Shown one piece after another: positions 21,314-33,842 of a stretch of DNA of 64,000 bases. Below the pieces are notes generated by a model. It did no database searches. It saw only the letters and a program-made list of their open reading frames with translations, and was not told where the DNA came from. This DNA is from Aradus depressus. Taxonomy: Eukaryota; Arthropoda; Insecta; Hemiptera; Aradidae. The stretch's first letter is position 1. Each line of letters opens with the position of its first letter. The position numbers were made by a program, and so were the translations under genes. The stretch spans positions 9,394,501 through 9,458,500 of the forward strand of contig OY759227.1 in the NCBI GenBank assembly GCA_963662175.1, in the 5' to 3' direction.

Positions 21314-24310
21314 GTATATACATATATGTTCACAACATAACAAGAAAAATATTGTGATATAACTACAAAAAAAAATTCTTACATATTGCCCCTCCCCGGG
21401 ATCATTCACTCTTCTCTCTTTCCTACCATGTTAATAACATATTTACACTATTTACATTAAAAAAATCATAATGAAATGTAAAATAATAAAAAAAAAAATC
21501 CCCTCCTGTGTATTGTGTAATGTAAAATGATTTCGTTTCTTCGCGATCCGCACTCTCCCCTCGACACCAAGCGGCCAGCCCCCTTCCGGAACTAGTCCTC
21601 TAGCTTGACCATAGGGAGCGCGTTAAACTCCAGGCAGGCCCAGGCAAGGTCCCGTCTGCTGTTGTAGACTCGGCAGAAGTGCAGTCGTCAAGGCTGCGAG
21701 AGAACCAATGTCTCTGCCTGCTTATTATTCCAGGAGATCAAATTGTCTCTGCCTGCTTATTTAATACTACAAAAAAAAACTAATTTAATTCATTTATTCT
21801 TCATCTTGCATTCTCGGTTAAATTACTAAATGAACTAAATTCATTTAAAAAAATTCTAATAAAAAAAAATCCTATCTATATCTTTATTAAATGAAAATCT
21901 GATATCCCGGTTCAAAAACCTGGTTACCGGTCACTAAATGAACGGTTCACTTAATGAACTTCAGTACTAGTTCGGTTTCGTTCCTCATAAACGAACTAGT
22001 TCGGTCTCGTTCATAACATCTGAAATGGGAGGTTACTTTTTTTCTACCCTATTGTTTACAAACACATTTTCAAATATTAAATATACACCATTTCAACACT
22101 TCACAAACCTAATTCAACTTCTTATATTAACATATTATCTACTGTCAACCTATTAATATTTCATTAAACAATCAAAGCACATATAACCCAAATTAAATTT
22201 CATTCATACAATTATATATTCATTCATTCCTCTATATCAATTCCAAATTTCATTTATCCATAGTTTTCTGTTATTCTCTGTCTAAAGTTTTGCTCAGTTT
22301 GTCTGTCTGTCATGTCTATAACTCATTCGAGTTTCAAAAACGATTATTTACTATAAGTTCGGCTAGTACAATTTAATAATTGCAAAGTCTTAAATTAGCC
22401 CCATGCTTTTTTTCGAATACCTCGCCGAATAATGTCTTCAAATACCTTCCCCCCCCCCCCCTCCCCCTCCCCATTAAATAAAATTTTGCGTAGAATGTCT
22501 GTCAATACTTCATCGTTTTGTACATTTCCCTTAATTTCAAAATTTCTTTGTGAGGTTTGTTTGTATTCTGCCCTCGAAAATTTTTCTACCTGGTAAATTG
22601 TCTCGTGTAAATTCTTTCTAGTGTAATTTTTCCATTCGTTCACATCAGTCATACTCTCATATATTCTCTTATTTCTATATTAATCTGCCCTAAATGATAA
22701 TTCATGATAACTTCGTCATTAGAAAGAAATTTTCTTACCGATTTTACCCTTCTTTGAAAATTCTTTTTAACTGTTAAATCTGTCCTTTTACTTTCTAAAC
22801 TATTTCTATAACTAATTTCCGAAGCTATCTTAACTTCCTTCATCTCTACATTTACGTCTATTATCATCTTGTCTTCCTCTACTAAAATTTCTAAATTTGT
22901 TTCTTTTTCTATTTCTACAGTTTGAACCTTTCCCTCTTTGCTCTTGTTTTCAATATTTTCTACTTTATTTTGAACTTCTATCTTCTCCACACTATTATCA
23001 CATCTTTCGATTACACTTAGATTTCTTTCGAAATCGCCTATTACTTTAGTTTGTCTCTATGTTTTGATACATATTCCTTATAGCCCCTCTTAAATTTGTC
23101 TCGAAATTTGTTAACATAACACGGATCCATTCCATATCGACCAACATTGCCCTCTTTTTCTTTAACCTTCCTTTACCCCCTTTTTGCTAACAACAACAGT
23201 CCCTACCAAGTCCTCACTGGTTCCCTCTGTGGTTTCCATGGCAACGGGTGTTTCCCTGCCTGTATCTTCCGATACCTCTATATCGGAACTTTCGTCGGAA
23301 CTAGACCCCTCATCTCTACTCTCTTCCTCTAGTCTTTTCGCTTCTCCTCTAGTTATTGGCATGTCTAATAATTAAATAATGTATATAAAAAAAAATACCT
23401 CAAACGACAAAAAAAAAATATGTAAAAAAAATGGTTCAATGTTTTTATATATGTGAACAAAATTTCATATAGTGTATTCCCTCTCTCTTTTCCAAGTAAA
23501 CCTCAAATCTCCTCACGGCCTTATTTTCATGAAGTTAAAAGAAATGCAACTTTAAGCATATTTTATTTAAAAAAAAAATCTTTCGATGATTCTATGTGAG
23601 TTATTTATTACTTAATGAATAAAAAAAAAACAAGAAATTCTTCTGCACAAAAGATGTCAAACTGTAAGGCTTATACTTCGATTAATTAAAAAAAATAAAC
23701 TGCAAACTAAAAAAAAATCAAGAAATTTATCCCACACAAGGAATGCCATTATGAAAGGTTTATTCTTATTGCCTTTCTATCTTAATTGTTTTATTTGTCA
23801 ATAATAATTTATAAAAATTTGAATTAAAAAAAAATGAATTTAAATTAATCCTGTAACTTCAAAAAAAAAATATATAATTTATCAGATGATCGAAAAGCTG
23901 AAGCTCTAAAAAGAAAACATATGTTATAAATAACTCTGTACATTATCCAAACTACGTTACAAGCACCAATAAAAAAAAATCAAAATGTCTTCCGATATTA
24001 ATTCTGAAAATTAAAATTATTAATTATTATGTCCCGCAAATTGGTACTCACCACAAAGGCGTTGTCCGTAAGGTCTATGAGTTTTGAGAATCTCAGATTT
24101 GCTTTTCAAAGAGTTAATGAGGGAATAAAAAAAAATTTTAAACATAATTACCAATTGTTCTACTTTAATAAAAATCTTAGTGGCCATTTTGGAAATTATA
24201 TATGTACAAAAAATAATCCTACCTTCGTGACGTCACACATGAAACTTAATTACGCTTATTTTTACAATTAACAAGAAAAATTGGAGTCCATACTCCCTCC
24301 ACATTATCTA
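21314..24310 (-). mobile_element. Decayed single-ORF element B' (relative of B), boundaries unclear
   Basis: The minus-strand coding remnants at 23362-22395 resemble both ends of the intact B-element protein. The 3' flank shares words with B's 3' region: CTCGAATGAGTT here matches CTCGGATGAGTT at 36186. No LTR pair could be delimited. The region has many A/T runs, a ~93 bp imperfect tandem duplication near 23620-23770, and a palindrome cluster near 21930-22015. The Mag-like copy 2 is inserted at its right side. Confidence 0.5.
22395..23362 (-). pseudogene. B'-type coiled-coil ORF, broken
   Basis: Starts MPITRGEAKRLEEESRDEGS, closely matching the start of the B protein (MPITRGQARLEEESREEGS), followed by an acidic Ser/Glu stretch. 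The first frame ends at 23162. A second frame (22990-22649) is Lys/Glu/Val-rich, and a third (22652-22395) ends in FEDIIRRGIRKK, matching FKDIIRRGIRKK near the B protein C-terminus. The central coiled-coil repeats of B are mostly missing. A 13-base C run at 22449-22461 lies in the last frame and may have shifted it. Confidence 0.65.
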
Positions 24311-24437
24311 TGTAAACTTATTAATAATAGAATTCTGTTAATTAGAACTATTTTATTAGACTAGATCACATAACACAATCCCCAGTCTCTCTCCTCTCAA
24401 CCACATGTCTCTACATCATCTGTTCTATTATGTCACA
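24311..24437 (-). repeat. 3' LTR of Mag-like copy 2
   Basis: 127 bp direct repeat of the 5' LTR with a few substitutions at its inner-to-outer end (GTTAAC changed to GTTTAC). It is preceded by the polypurine tract AGAAGAGGAGGGA at 24438-24450. Confidence 0.92.
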
Positions 24438-24543
24438 TCCCTCCTCTTCTGAAAAAAAATAACTAAAAAAAGAATACAATAAGAACAACACAATACAATT
24501 AGAACAAAAACTGAAAACTGAAACACTTCTAACAATTTGAAGA

Positions 24544-27500
24544 CTACTTGCATAAAAATTTCCTGTTCCACTGATAAATTGATCCATCTTCGTCTTGAAG
24601 TTGGTAGGATCGGGGCCGGTCGCACTCCCCCACCACTCTTCCTCTGGTCCACTGCGAGCCCGGAGTCTTCTGGAACCTCACCTCGTCGCCTGTCTTCAGT
24701 GGCGGCAGTACTTTTGTGCCCCTATCAAAGTAGTTCTTTTGAGTTCTCTGCCGAGACAGTAGGGCTTCCTTTACCTCTCTGGAAGGGTACACTCGTGGCA
24801 TCAAAGCTCCCTGGTCTCCTATCGGGATGATCCCCCTCAGTCTTCTACTCATGAGAAGTTCCGCTGGGCTAGGCAGGTCCTTGGATAGGGTATTCCGAAG
24901 CTCCAGCAAGGCGACATAAATATCTTGCCCAGCTTCTTTGATTTTCTTCAACAGGTTCTTCACTGTTTGGACTTGTCTCTCAATGAACCCGTTTGACTGA
25001 GGATATATTGGGCTCGATGTTTCTTGCCTGAATCCCCACTGTCTGGAGAATTCTTGGAAAGGTCGTCCTGTGAATTGACGTCCCTGATCTGACATAACGA
25101 CATTAGGTATTCCATGACGTGAGAAAATTCCTTTGAGATGATTAGTAATAGCCTCACATGTCAAGCTTCATAGGGTTACCAATTCGACGTACTTGGAGTA
25201 GTAGTCAGCCACCAGCAGGTAATTTATATTACTAAAATTGAAAATATCCATGGCAACTCTCTCCCAAGATCGAGTCGGCACTGGGTGACTTAACAGGGGC
25301 TCCCGCTGGTTAGAATTCTAATTTCTTCTGCAGACATCACAGTTTCGACCCATATTTTCGATTTCATTATTCATCCCAGGCCAAAATAGAAACTCTCGTG
25401 CCCTTAGTTTACACTTTTCTATTCCCAGATGACCATAGTGTACTTTTTCTAGCAAGATTTTTCTGAGTTCTTTGGGAATGACTATCTGCCTACCACGAAA
25501 CAATAGACCATCTGTTTCGTGCAGCTCATCTCTATACTGCCAATACATTCTTGCGCACTCCTCTACCCCGTTCTTATTCTCAGGCCAGCCTTCGGACAGG
25601 TACCTCGTGATTGTCCTCATTTCCCTGTCACCTATATATTCTTTGACGAGTTCTTGCTTCAAAGAATCATCTATGGGCAGCTGATCCCTCAATAGGCAGA
25701 CTTGTGCCTCGATCTCCTCATCAACATCTCAGGGATGAACATTTCTTTCCCTGGCTTATATCGTACCTCAAATTCATATTTTTGTAATTGAATCAACATC
25801 CGCTGCAGACGAGGAGGGCATGCTTCAATATTTTTCTGGCAGATGAACTTCAGAGGCTTATGATCTGATTCGACAGATACATGTCGTCCGTATGTGTACT
25901 GGTGAAATTTTTCCAGGCCAAATACTACAGCATATCGTTCTTTCTCTATATTGGCGTATCTCCTTTGCGTATCTGTTAAACTTCTGGACGCATAAGCTAT
26001 AGGATGTCCATCCTGCATCAGAACTGCTCCAACTCCATAGGACGATGCATCTACTGATAACGTTAAAGGTCTGGACACGTCGTAATCTTTTAATAAGGGG
26101 GCCGACGAGAGACACTTCCTCAGGTTGTCAAACGAATTCTGTTGCTCTTTTTCATTTCTCTCATTTTATTTATCTTTTTTCAATAAAATTCTTACGGAAG
26201 CTGATACTTCGGAATAATTTCTAATAAATTTACTTACGTACGTGCACATCCCTAGGAAGCGTTGTAGGTCCTTCTTGTTTTCAGGTTTCTTCATGCCTTT
26301 GGTAGCTTCAATTTTCTTCTCATCCGCCCTAATGCCTTGCTCATTGAATATGTGACCTAGGTATTTAATTTCTTTTACGCCAAATGTGCATTTCTCCATT
26401 TTAAATTTGACATTTTCCTCGTCTGCTTTCTGAAGAAGCTGCTTCACTGTGTGATTGTGTTCTTCCTTCGATCTGCCCCATACTAGGATGTCGTCAATAT
26501 AAGTATCCACACCCTCCAGGCCTACAAAAACTTCTTTGAAACGTCTGTGAAACACTTCCGAGGCTGAACAAATGCCAAACGGGAGCCGTATGAACTTGTA
26601 GCGGCCCCAAGGAGTGTTGAAAGTACAGAGGTCCGAACTGGAGTTGTCCAGTTGGATTTGCCAAAACCCGCCAAAAGTACTTGGCTCCCTTCAACTTGAC
26701 CGCGAGTTCCTCTACGGTCGGAATAGGGAAGTGTTCCCGCTTGATGGCTTTGTTCAATTGTTTTGGATCTAAACATATCCGCAACGCCCCATTCGGCTTC
26801 TTTGCAATGACTAACGGGTTGACCCAGTCAGTCGGGTAAGTTACCTTTTCAACAATACCGTCCTGAATCATCTTGTTTATTTCTTCTTTGACTCCATCTC
26901 TTAAGTGAAATGGAATCTTCCGTGGTGGGTGTACCACCGGAGGCACCGATTTATCAGTAACTGTAGTGTGTTCATCTTTTATTTTACCCATCCCATTAAA
27001 GGTGGACAGATATGGCTTCACATAGTCAGGTACACTCGGTGTTATATTCTGAACCTGCTGGATTAAATCTAATTCCATACACGTCTTGAGACCTAAGATG
27101 GGTTCCGACTGTGTGTTGACAACAAAACAGTTCAGTGTATATACCTTATTCTTGACGAAGCCCTTTACTTGGCATGTTCCACAAACATCTAACTGATCCC
27201 CTGTATAGGAGACCAGTTTGCTTATCGACCTTTTCAGTTTAGGTAACCCAAGTTTCTTATAAGTGGTGTACGGCAGCACATTAGCTTGTGCCCCCGTATC
27301 CAGAATGAACGTGATCGGTGTCCTGTTAATCTGAACATCTACCGTCCATCGACCCTTTTTGCGGCCTTCAACTGACTTTACTGATACCATGTAATTTATC
27401 TCATCGGGTTCGTCTCGTTCAGTTTCGTTAACAGTATTGACCTTTTTCTTATAACAAACTTTAGAAAAATGATTTTTCTTTCCACAATGCTTGCAAATTT

Positions 27501-28161
27501 TTCCAAATGCCGGACAACGCCCGAACACATGTGCCCCTCCACAAAATTTACAATTAGAAATTTGTGTCTTGCTACTATGACTAGAACTAGCTTGATTAAT
27601 CTTATCAATTGAATTTGGAAACGAATCACCTGACATTTGTATTATTTGTTTCTCAATGGTTTCGGCATTTTTACATATGTTCAGTGCTTGTAATAAATTC
27701 AGGTTATCTGCAATTAAAAGTTTTTCTTTGAATTTTATATTTTTTATTCCTATTATGAATTGTGTTAGCACAAGACTTTCCTCCAAATTTTCAAATTCAC
27801 AAGTCTTGGCTTTTGTTTTCAACACAGTGACATATTCTGAAATTGACTGATCACATGTTTGTGCGGTCGTAAAAAAATTGTATCTTTCACAATTTACATT
27901 AATTTTGGGTAGGAAATATTCATCAAAAGCCTGTATAACCTTTTCAAAAGAAGATTTATTGACCACTGTCTTAAATGAATCAAATATATCTACTGCATTT
28001 GGACCCATCGCTGTTAACAGCAATGCCACTTTTCGTTTTTCAGAAATAGTTCCACCCATAGCCGCCAAATAAATTTCAAAATGCCTTTTGAACACCTTCC
28101 AATTATCCTCACTATTCATTCTTGGGATCTCCATAAATTTAGCCATTTGTTCAAAATCCAT
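24544..28161 (-). pseudogene. gag-pol polyprotein of Mag-like copy 2
   Basis: ATG at 28161 (MDFEQMAKFMEIP). A single uninterrupted frame spans Gag, two CCHC knuckles, protease (LDTGAQ) and the RT start, showing that gag and pol share one frame in this family. Near 26675 ~21 bp around KLDAYSG are replaced, removing the first catalytic Asp and shifting frame. YIDD survives in the 26555-26166 frame. TAA at 26164-26166 matches copy 1. RNase H follows from 26078, and a deletion lies near 25735. The integrase finger (HYGHLGIEKC...CDVC) is complete, unlike copy 1. TAG at 25318 and TGA at ~25165 follow, then an intact DDE part (SDQGRQF, GFIERQ) to 24544. Confidence 0.92.
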
Positions 28162-28207
28162 TTTGTTTCAAAAATCCAGGTTCAATCTAAAGTTTCCGAC
28201 TGCGCCA

Positions 28208-28334
28208 TGTTAACTTATAAATAATAGAATTCTGTTAATTAGAACTATTTTATTAGACTAGATCACATAACACAATCCCCAGTCTCTCTCCTCTCAACCA
28301 CATGTCTCTACATCATCTGTTCTATTATGTCACA
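28208..28334 (-). repeat. 5' LTR of Mag-like copy 2
   Basis: 127 bp on the minus strand, TGTGAC...TTAACA. The PBS complement lies at 28193-28207 (TGGCGCAGTCGGAAA on the minus strand). Confidence 0.92.
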
Positions 28335-28339
28335 ATCTA

Positions 28340-29300
28340 CACCCTTCACCGGTCACTTTTCACCCATATTTAACTGTACACTCACTGTTTTTACAAAAAT
28401 TCCCCACACCAGGCTCTCATAGGTTTCACCTTGATGAGAGGCGAACATAGACTGAATTCTTGCTTCCAAAGGCTTCTGGGTACACTTTTTTCGGATGTCT
28501 TCTGTTTTTCGTCAACTGTTTCTTCACAAATATTAAAATTTTTCGACGTTTTCTTCCCTCTCTTCTTTTTCTTCTTTCTTCTTAATTATTCTTTTAATTT
28601 TGTATGTCTTTGTTTTTAAATTTTGACTTAGAGTTTTCTTAAAAAAAAGCATATAAACTTTGTGGTATACACTTTTGGATCCGGATTGAATTGAACTAGT
28701 GGTTTGGATGGATCCGGGTTCTATGATTTGATGCTTTCTGGAACAGGCTTCTTTTCAAAATTTTCAATTGGCTTTATTATTTGATGTGGGCAATTTTTCT
28801 TTTATTTTATTTCTTCAATCTTCTTTTAATAATTGATTGTTTCTTTCTAAAAATTTTCAAAACATCCTACCGACCAGTTTTTCTGTTATTGATTTTTTTT
28901 TTCTTCTCCTTATTCACGCTTATTTTTTTTGTTTCTTCTTCATTGCTTCTCATTTTAACGGTTTTATTTTACCCCTGGGTGTTTAATCGAGATTCTCTAT
29001 AAATTTTGTTTTCATTTGAATCCTATTTGTTCCGTTATAAATGTTTAAAGTTCCTTCTGATAACACTTAAGGTTATGCCTGAAGCTACATTTCCTTCCTT
29101 TTATTGTTTTATTTTGTAAATGTTGTTCTTATCCTTTTGATTTTCTATTTTCCCTTTGTTGGTTCTTAAGTTTCTTTCTTCTTTTAGTGGTTTTCTTATT
29201 TTAAATTTGGTTCATCAAAAATAATAACGTTGCTTAGACATTCGTTGTCATGGCAACTATTGTTTACATTGCAGTAGATAGGCAGCTGCAGGATGGTCTG
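28340..29300. other. T-rich non-coding DNA
   Basis: A pyrimidine-rich plus strand with long T/C tracts (28550-28620, 28890-28940). Short ORFs here are low-complexity Phe/Leu/Ser translations. It may include the continuation of element B' beyond the Mag insertion, but no repeat partner was found to prove it. Confidence 0.5.
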
Positions 29301-30600
29301 TAGATAAAAAGGGGCTCCGGAAATGTCCAAGGTTGCAGATGTGAGGAGTTGTTCATAACAGGATGTGATGTAGATAAGAGGAGCTGTCGGAACGGTTTTA
29401 TTTGATGTAGATAAGAGGAGCTGTCGGAAATGTCAAAGGTTAAAGAAGAGAGCCGGAAATATACAATCTATTGATGAGGAATGAATGACCGTGAATTGGG
29501 AAAGCTGAAAGTGGTGTGCTGGGGAAGTACATGGAGGGCGAGTGATGAGCTGGGGAAATACCTGGAGGGTGAGTAGTGAGCTTGGAAAGTACATCGCGGT
29601 TTAAGGAGAGCGGAAATCGGAGAGAGCGGGGGTTAAGGATAGGTTTCTATTCCTCTGTCGTACTTGGGTGGGAGACACCTAACGGGATGATGTAATTTCC
29701 TGTTCCAGAACCGGCGTATACTATCTACTATCGAGTCATGTTTAGACGGTTTTTGAGATGTATCTTGGGACCCAGGTAAGTTCAAGGATCTATTCATATA
29801 TATGATGGGCTGGTGTTTTACACCTTGGGATCTAAGTATCCAGTGCTCTTATCCCTTCCCAGGTAAGTCCAAGAAGCACAAATAATATTTCTCCTATGTT
29901 TTCTTTCTAATCCAATGACAATGATGTGAAGATAACAAAGCATTTATTATTTTTGAAAAATTAGAAAATACTATAACAAACCTGATTACAACATAGTTGA
30001 GTGTAATCCCGAAGACTGCTGGGCGGACTCGAGACGAGCCAAGGCCACTTGGGCACATAGATAAGGGCCCAGACTGCCAAACTCTGTCTGGTATTCCTCT
30101 TCAACATCAGGGATTGATCGAATATTCTCCAACACTGGGGCCAGAATTTTCTAGAATAAGACACATAATTTTAATCAATGCATAAAAAAAAAAATGTAGC
30201 ATGTAGTTGAATAACAAACTATATTATTGTTTTTATTCAGTACAATATAATATTCTAGCACAATAAATAAATACGTATGGACGGATTTTCATAAAACTTC
30301 AGATGTAACATCGTTCTATGCGAGATTGAACGATAGGCTATATGGTTTCTCAAAATGTTTTACGAGAGGGAGCGTTGTCGGGGGCCCCTAAGTATAAAGG
30401 TAGTGCTACCTCTTTAACGAATAATCACATTTATATGAAATTTTACATGTAGTATTCTTAAAAACCGAGCAGAAAAATAGACTAAAAGGCGTCTCAAATT
30501 TTTAAACGAGAGGGGGGTTGTAGGGGTGCTTTAGCATAAAGATAGCGATAGCTCGTTAACGAATGGTCGGATTGTCATGGAATTTCTCATTATATTATGA
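29300..30600. repeat. Degenerate short tandem repeats, related to 9290-10340
   Basis: Two near-identical copies of GATGTAGATAAGAGGAGCTG (followed by TCGGAA) lie between 29369 and 29430, with a third diverged copy near 29298. About three ~32 bp units based on GCTGGGGAAGTACATGGAGG lie between 29515 and 29595. Between 30280 and 30600, three ~143 bp units share TTTAACGAAT and a (C/G)ATT-T-ATG-AATTT core. No gene is supported; short ORFs near 29960-30185 are not convincing. Confidence 0.55.
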
Positions 30601-30639
30601 GGTCAGTAGATGTAAGAGGAACTTGTGGATATGTGGAGA

Positions 30640-32190
30640 AATTTTGTACTTTGTACCCCCTTCGCCTATCTTACTAGTGAAAACACCTCCCAGTCTTCGG
30701 TTCTCCCACTTTAGTAAGATAGGGAGTGAGTAGGTGGGTTGTATGCCATAAATGGTTAATTGATGATAATAGGTTTGCACTACTCAAAGTCAGCTTTTTA
30801 GGGGTGATCTGATTTTAGTGATTAGCATATCGATGTAAAGATTTTTTCAAGACAAGTTCATAGAAGTGTGGTTTGAAAAAATAGGATGAATTGGGGAGAT
30901 GCGAATGAAGTTTAAAGTTTCATATGGTCCTAGCAGAAATAGAATTTATTCACCGCATCTCTTGTCATTCCTGTCCAACCAGGTGTTCTTTTTTTTTTCC
31001 TTTTCTCCCCTAGTAATGTATACCCAGCTAACTTTTTTTGGACCTGATCTGATTTTGGTAATTCGCATATCATTGGAAAGGTCTTCTCAAGACGAACACA
31101 GTGATATGAAATTTGAATTAAACAAATGAAGTATATGGTTTTTCAGATCTTCTCCGAACTATGGACAAAATAATAATGTGAAATGAAAAGGCTGAAAAAT
31201 TAAAAAAAAGTATTTATTGAAATTAAACAACATCAGATGAATTTATCCAGCTGTTTACATTTGGTAATCCAAGCCATGAAACGTACATTCGCTTTCCTTT
31301 CTTCTTATAATTCTTTCAATGAGGTAAACATCAGGGTATTGCACTTTTTGAAGTTCTTCAGTGTAGATACCACCTTCAAATATTTGCCCAGGATCATCTT
31401 GGATAATGTAGGTTGTAGGAATCGTATTTCGAACTTGAATAACTTTGAAGATTTCCGCACTCGAATTTTTAGTGTAACCTTTAGAAAACATTGTCTTATT
31501 TTTCGATAGTCTCACGAAATTCCCTTCTTTAAATTTTGATGGTTTATTATAATTTTGTTCTTTGAACAACTTGGTGTACACTTGTTTTTCGTTATAAGGT
31601 GTCACCTCAGCTGGCTTGACTACAGTCATTCGATGAACGTTATTAATGTATTCAAGTAGTGTAAAATTGTGCTTTGAGGAATGAGGAGGTCCTTTTGTAC
31701 CCCCCTCGCATGTGTGAGATCGCAAAACGCCTCCCACTCCTATTCTCCTCTTCGTCTGTGGGTCTCTGTCTTTATCGTCATCTCTGTTCATGCACCTCCT
31801 TGTCTAGTTAATATATGGTAATTGCTCATACTACAGAAACTAAACTTTTTTGGATTTGATCCGATTTTGATGAGTAGCACATCATTGGAAAGGTCTTTTT
31901 ATGACGAATTCAGGGAAGTTTGATTTGAATAGAAAAGATGAATTGGTGAGATGTAAATGAAGGATAAAGATTTTCTTTCATTACTTGGTATGGAGGTAAT
32001 AAAATTCATGATCCTCCGGGGAGAAATAGCAATGTGTTCCTCCTTGTCTTAATTGCTTACACTCCAAAAACTTAACTTTTGTGGAACTGATCTGATTTTG
32101 GTAATTCACATATCATTGGAAGGGTCATTTCCAGACGAACACAGTGATATGAAATTTGAATTAAACAAATGAAGTCTATGGTTTTTCATA
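30640..32190. repeat. Higher-order duplicated repeat flanking the integrase fragment
   Basis: Four copies of a ~110 bp motif with the core GATCTGATTTTGGTAATTCG begin near 30801, 31040, 31850 and 32080. The first resembles the third and the second resembles the fourth, so a ~1.05 kb block appears duplicated. The first and third copies are each preceded by a TTTTGTACCCCC...CCTCCCA stretch. Confidence 0.6.
31255..31791 (-). pseudogene. Polinton/Maverick-type integrase, C-terminal part
   Basis: The 178-codon frame includes FKEGNFVRLSKNKTMFSKGY, EIFKVIQV, TYIIQDDPGQIFEGGIYTEE and PDVYLIERIIRRK. This order (SH3-like FK-G-VR-SK, F-KGYT, EIFKI, TY-L-D-G-I-GGFYEEEL, PDVYLVEK) is the C-terminal half of integrases of Polinton/Maverick elements, recalled from the family. 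The catalytic core is absent; upstream codons (about 1-40) are repeat-derived, being part of the duplicated block. It is therefore a fragment. The strand matches that of the Polinton-like remnant at 435-1244, 30 kb away, but linkage is not shown. Confidence 0.7.
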
Positions 32191-32738
32191 GACAGGACAA
32201 AATAATTGGCAAAAAAAAAAAAAAAGGCATATGTAAGGAAAGTTCTTGAAATTGATACAACTCTATAATACACATTAAGTTAAATTTGACCACTTTAGCC
32301 AGCCCTCAGTGGTACGAGAAGTAAGGATTTAAAAGTGTGGCTAAACTCAGGCTTCCACAAAGCTAGCTTAGCTCCTTTGGGTTGTGAACCAACCATCTTG
32401 AACTCAGTAGGTAGTACCTCCCCGTTGCTAAATTGAAAAAGAATGTTTTAAATTGAAATTAAAAACAAAAAAAATATCTTCTAGACTGTGAGAGGTTCAT
32501 TGCAGGCGTAGAGTTTTTTACACTTCTTCTTCAACCTTCTTAGACTACGTATCTCTAGATACTTTAGAATATCTATATAAGCATTATTTCACAGGTGGGT
32601 TAAAACTCAAATACAAAGGAACGGTGGGAAACGCATTCATCCTTGAATTTTTATAATTGGACTCCCCCAGGGTAATACGTTTCCATCCCTCCCTTCCAGT
32701 CAGCGCAGCATAACATTGAAAGATGATTAATAGTTTAT
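32191..32738. other. Non-coding spacer
   Basis: About 550 bases without ORFs or recognisable motifs, including an A run at 32208-32225. It ends abruptly at the leader sequence of element A2. Confidence 0.5.
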
Positions 32739-32818
32739 ATTAGAAATATTATCTCTTAATTATTTTATTTCGGGCGCCATATTTTTTAAATTTCAGTCCC
32801 TGGTCGCGACGACAATTA

Positions 32819-33685
32819 TGTAACGTCTCTTTACTTATAATTTATTTATTTTTTTATCTACTAAATAATTATGAAATGGTTAAAATCAATAAAAAGTCAT
32901 ACACACAAGAAAAAAATGTTACATTTTATATTTTGATACACTAGTTTATAAAATTTTCCTTAGTTATATTTTTTACTGGGTTAGTGACAAAAAACTTTTA
33001 CAGACATATAATTTTTTTTTTTTTACACAACATTTAACTAAACCTGCGGGACATCTCTCTTTTCTTCTATTGTGCCTGTTGGTGAAATGTTGTTTCCAAC
33101 GTGTTAGGTTGAGTATGGGTTGTCGACATTGCGGCCACGTCTTCTCCCCTCTTCTGGATTCTAAGTGTTTTAGCTAATAATCGTCATGTTCTCCATTTCT
33201 TTTGTGGTTGGAGTTCTCTGGGATACTTCCCCTCAGTATCTTTCTTCCTTCTCACCACAGCTTTTAAAAAATCACTGACATTTTCTACTATTCACTACAC
33301 TCACTTTTACTGAACCATCATCGAACAGTCCTCTCCACAGACACACCGTACATCTCTAGGGGACGAAAAAATGGTATCCATTTTGGAAAAACTCTTATTG
33401 CCCATTGGCTAAAATTATCACAGCCATACAATCTATTTTTTTTTTTACATTAACTTTTATTTTACTAACATTCTTAATTTCTAACATGTTTATGCTTTAG
33501 AATTTCATTTCTATATAAAAATATCAATAGAATCGAATGACATTATTAAACTTAAAAATACAACTCGATCATTGCAACAATCGATTTGATAGCCTTATAT
33601 AACCTCTGAGATATCCGCGTAACAATATTATTTCGTTTATATTTTTTTTAATTTTATATTGTAGAGGTCAATATGGATCACTACA
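32819..33685 (-). repeat. Complete LTR of element A2
   Basis: 867 bp. On the minus strand it starts TGTAGTGATCCATATTG and ends ACGTTACA. It is preceded by a purine-rich AGGGGAATGCAA. The same leader follows it as at 42859-42936. Confidence 0.8.
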
Positions 33686-33842
33686 TTGCATTCCCCTAGG
33701 TTAAAAACACACTTGATCTTACAGTATCAAATCAAACAATATCAAAGATGGCGTCTCCTTCCAGATTTACCAAAGATAGCATCATTTAGTTCCCTAGTTA
33801 GAACAATTTACTAGGCTATACAGGTTATATATTACAATCAAG

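Larger units (their letters stand above)
24311..28334 (-). mobile_element. Mag-like Ty3/Gypsy retrotransposon, copy 2 (full length, defective)
   Basis: Minus-strand, 4.02 kb, with 127 bp LTRs at both ends and a perfect 5 bp target duplication ATCTA (24306-24310, 28335-28339). It is nearly identical to copy 1 over most of its length. Damage differs: Gag is intact here, but a short deletion removes the first RT Asp, another deletion lies after RNase H, and two stops lie in the integrase. The stop between RT and RNase H is shared with copy 1. Confidence 0.93.

Noticed and set aside
28431..29002. Small Phe-rich membrane proteins
   Set aside because: They arise from T-rich tracts; composition explains the hydrophobicity and there is no other support.
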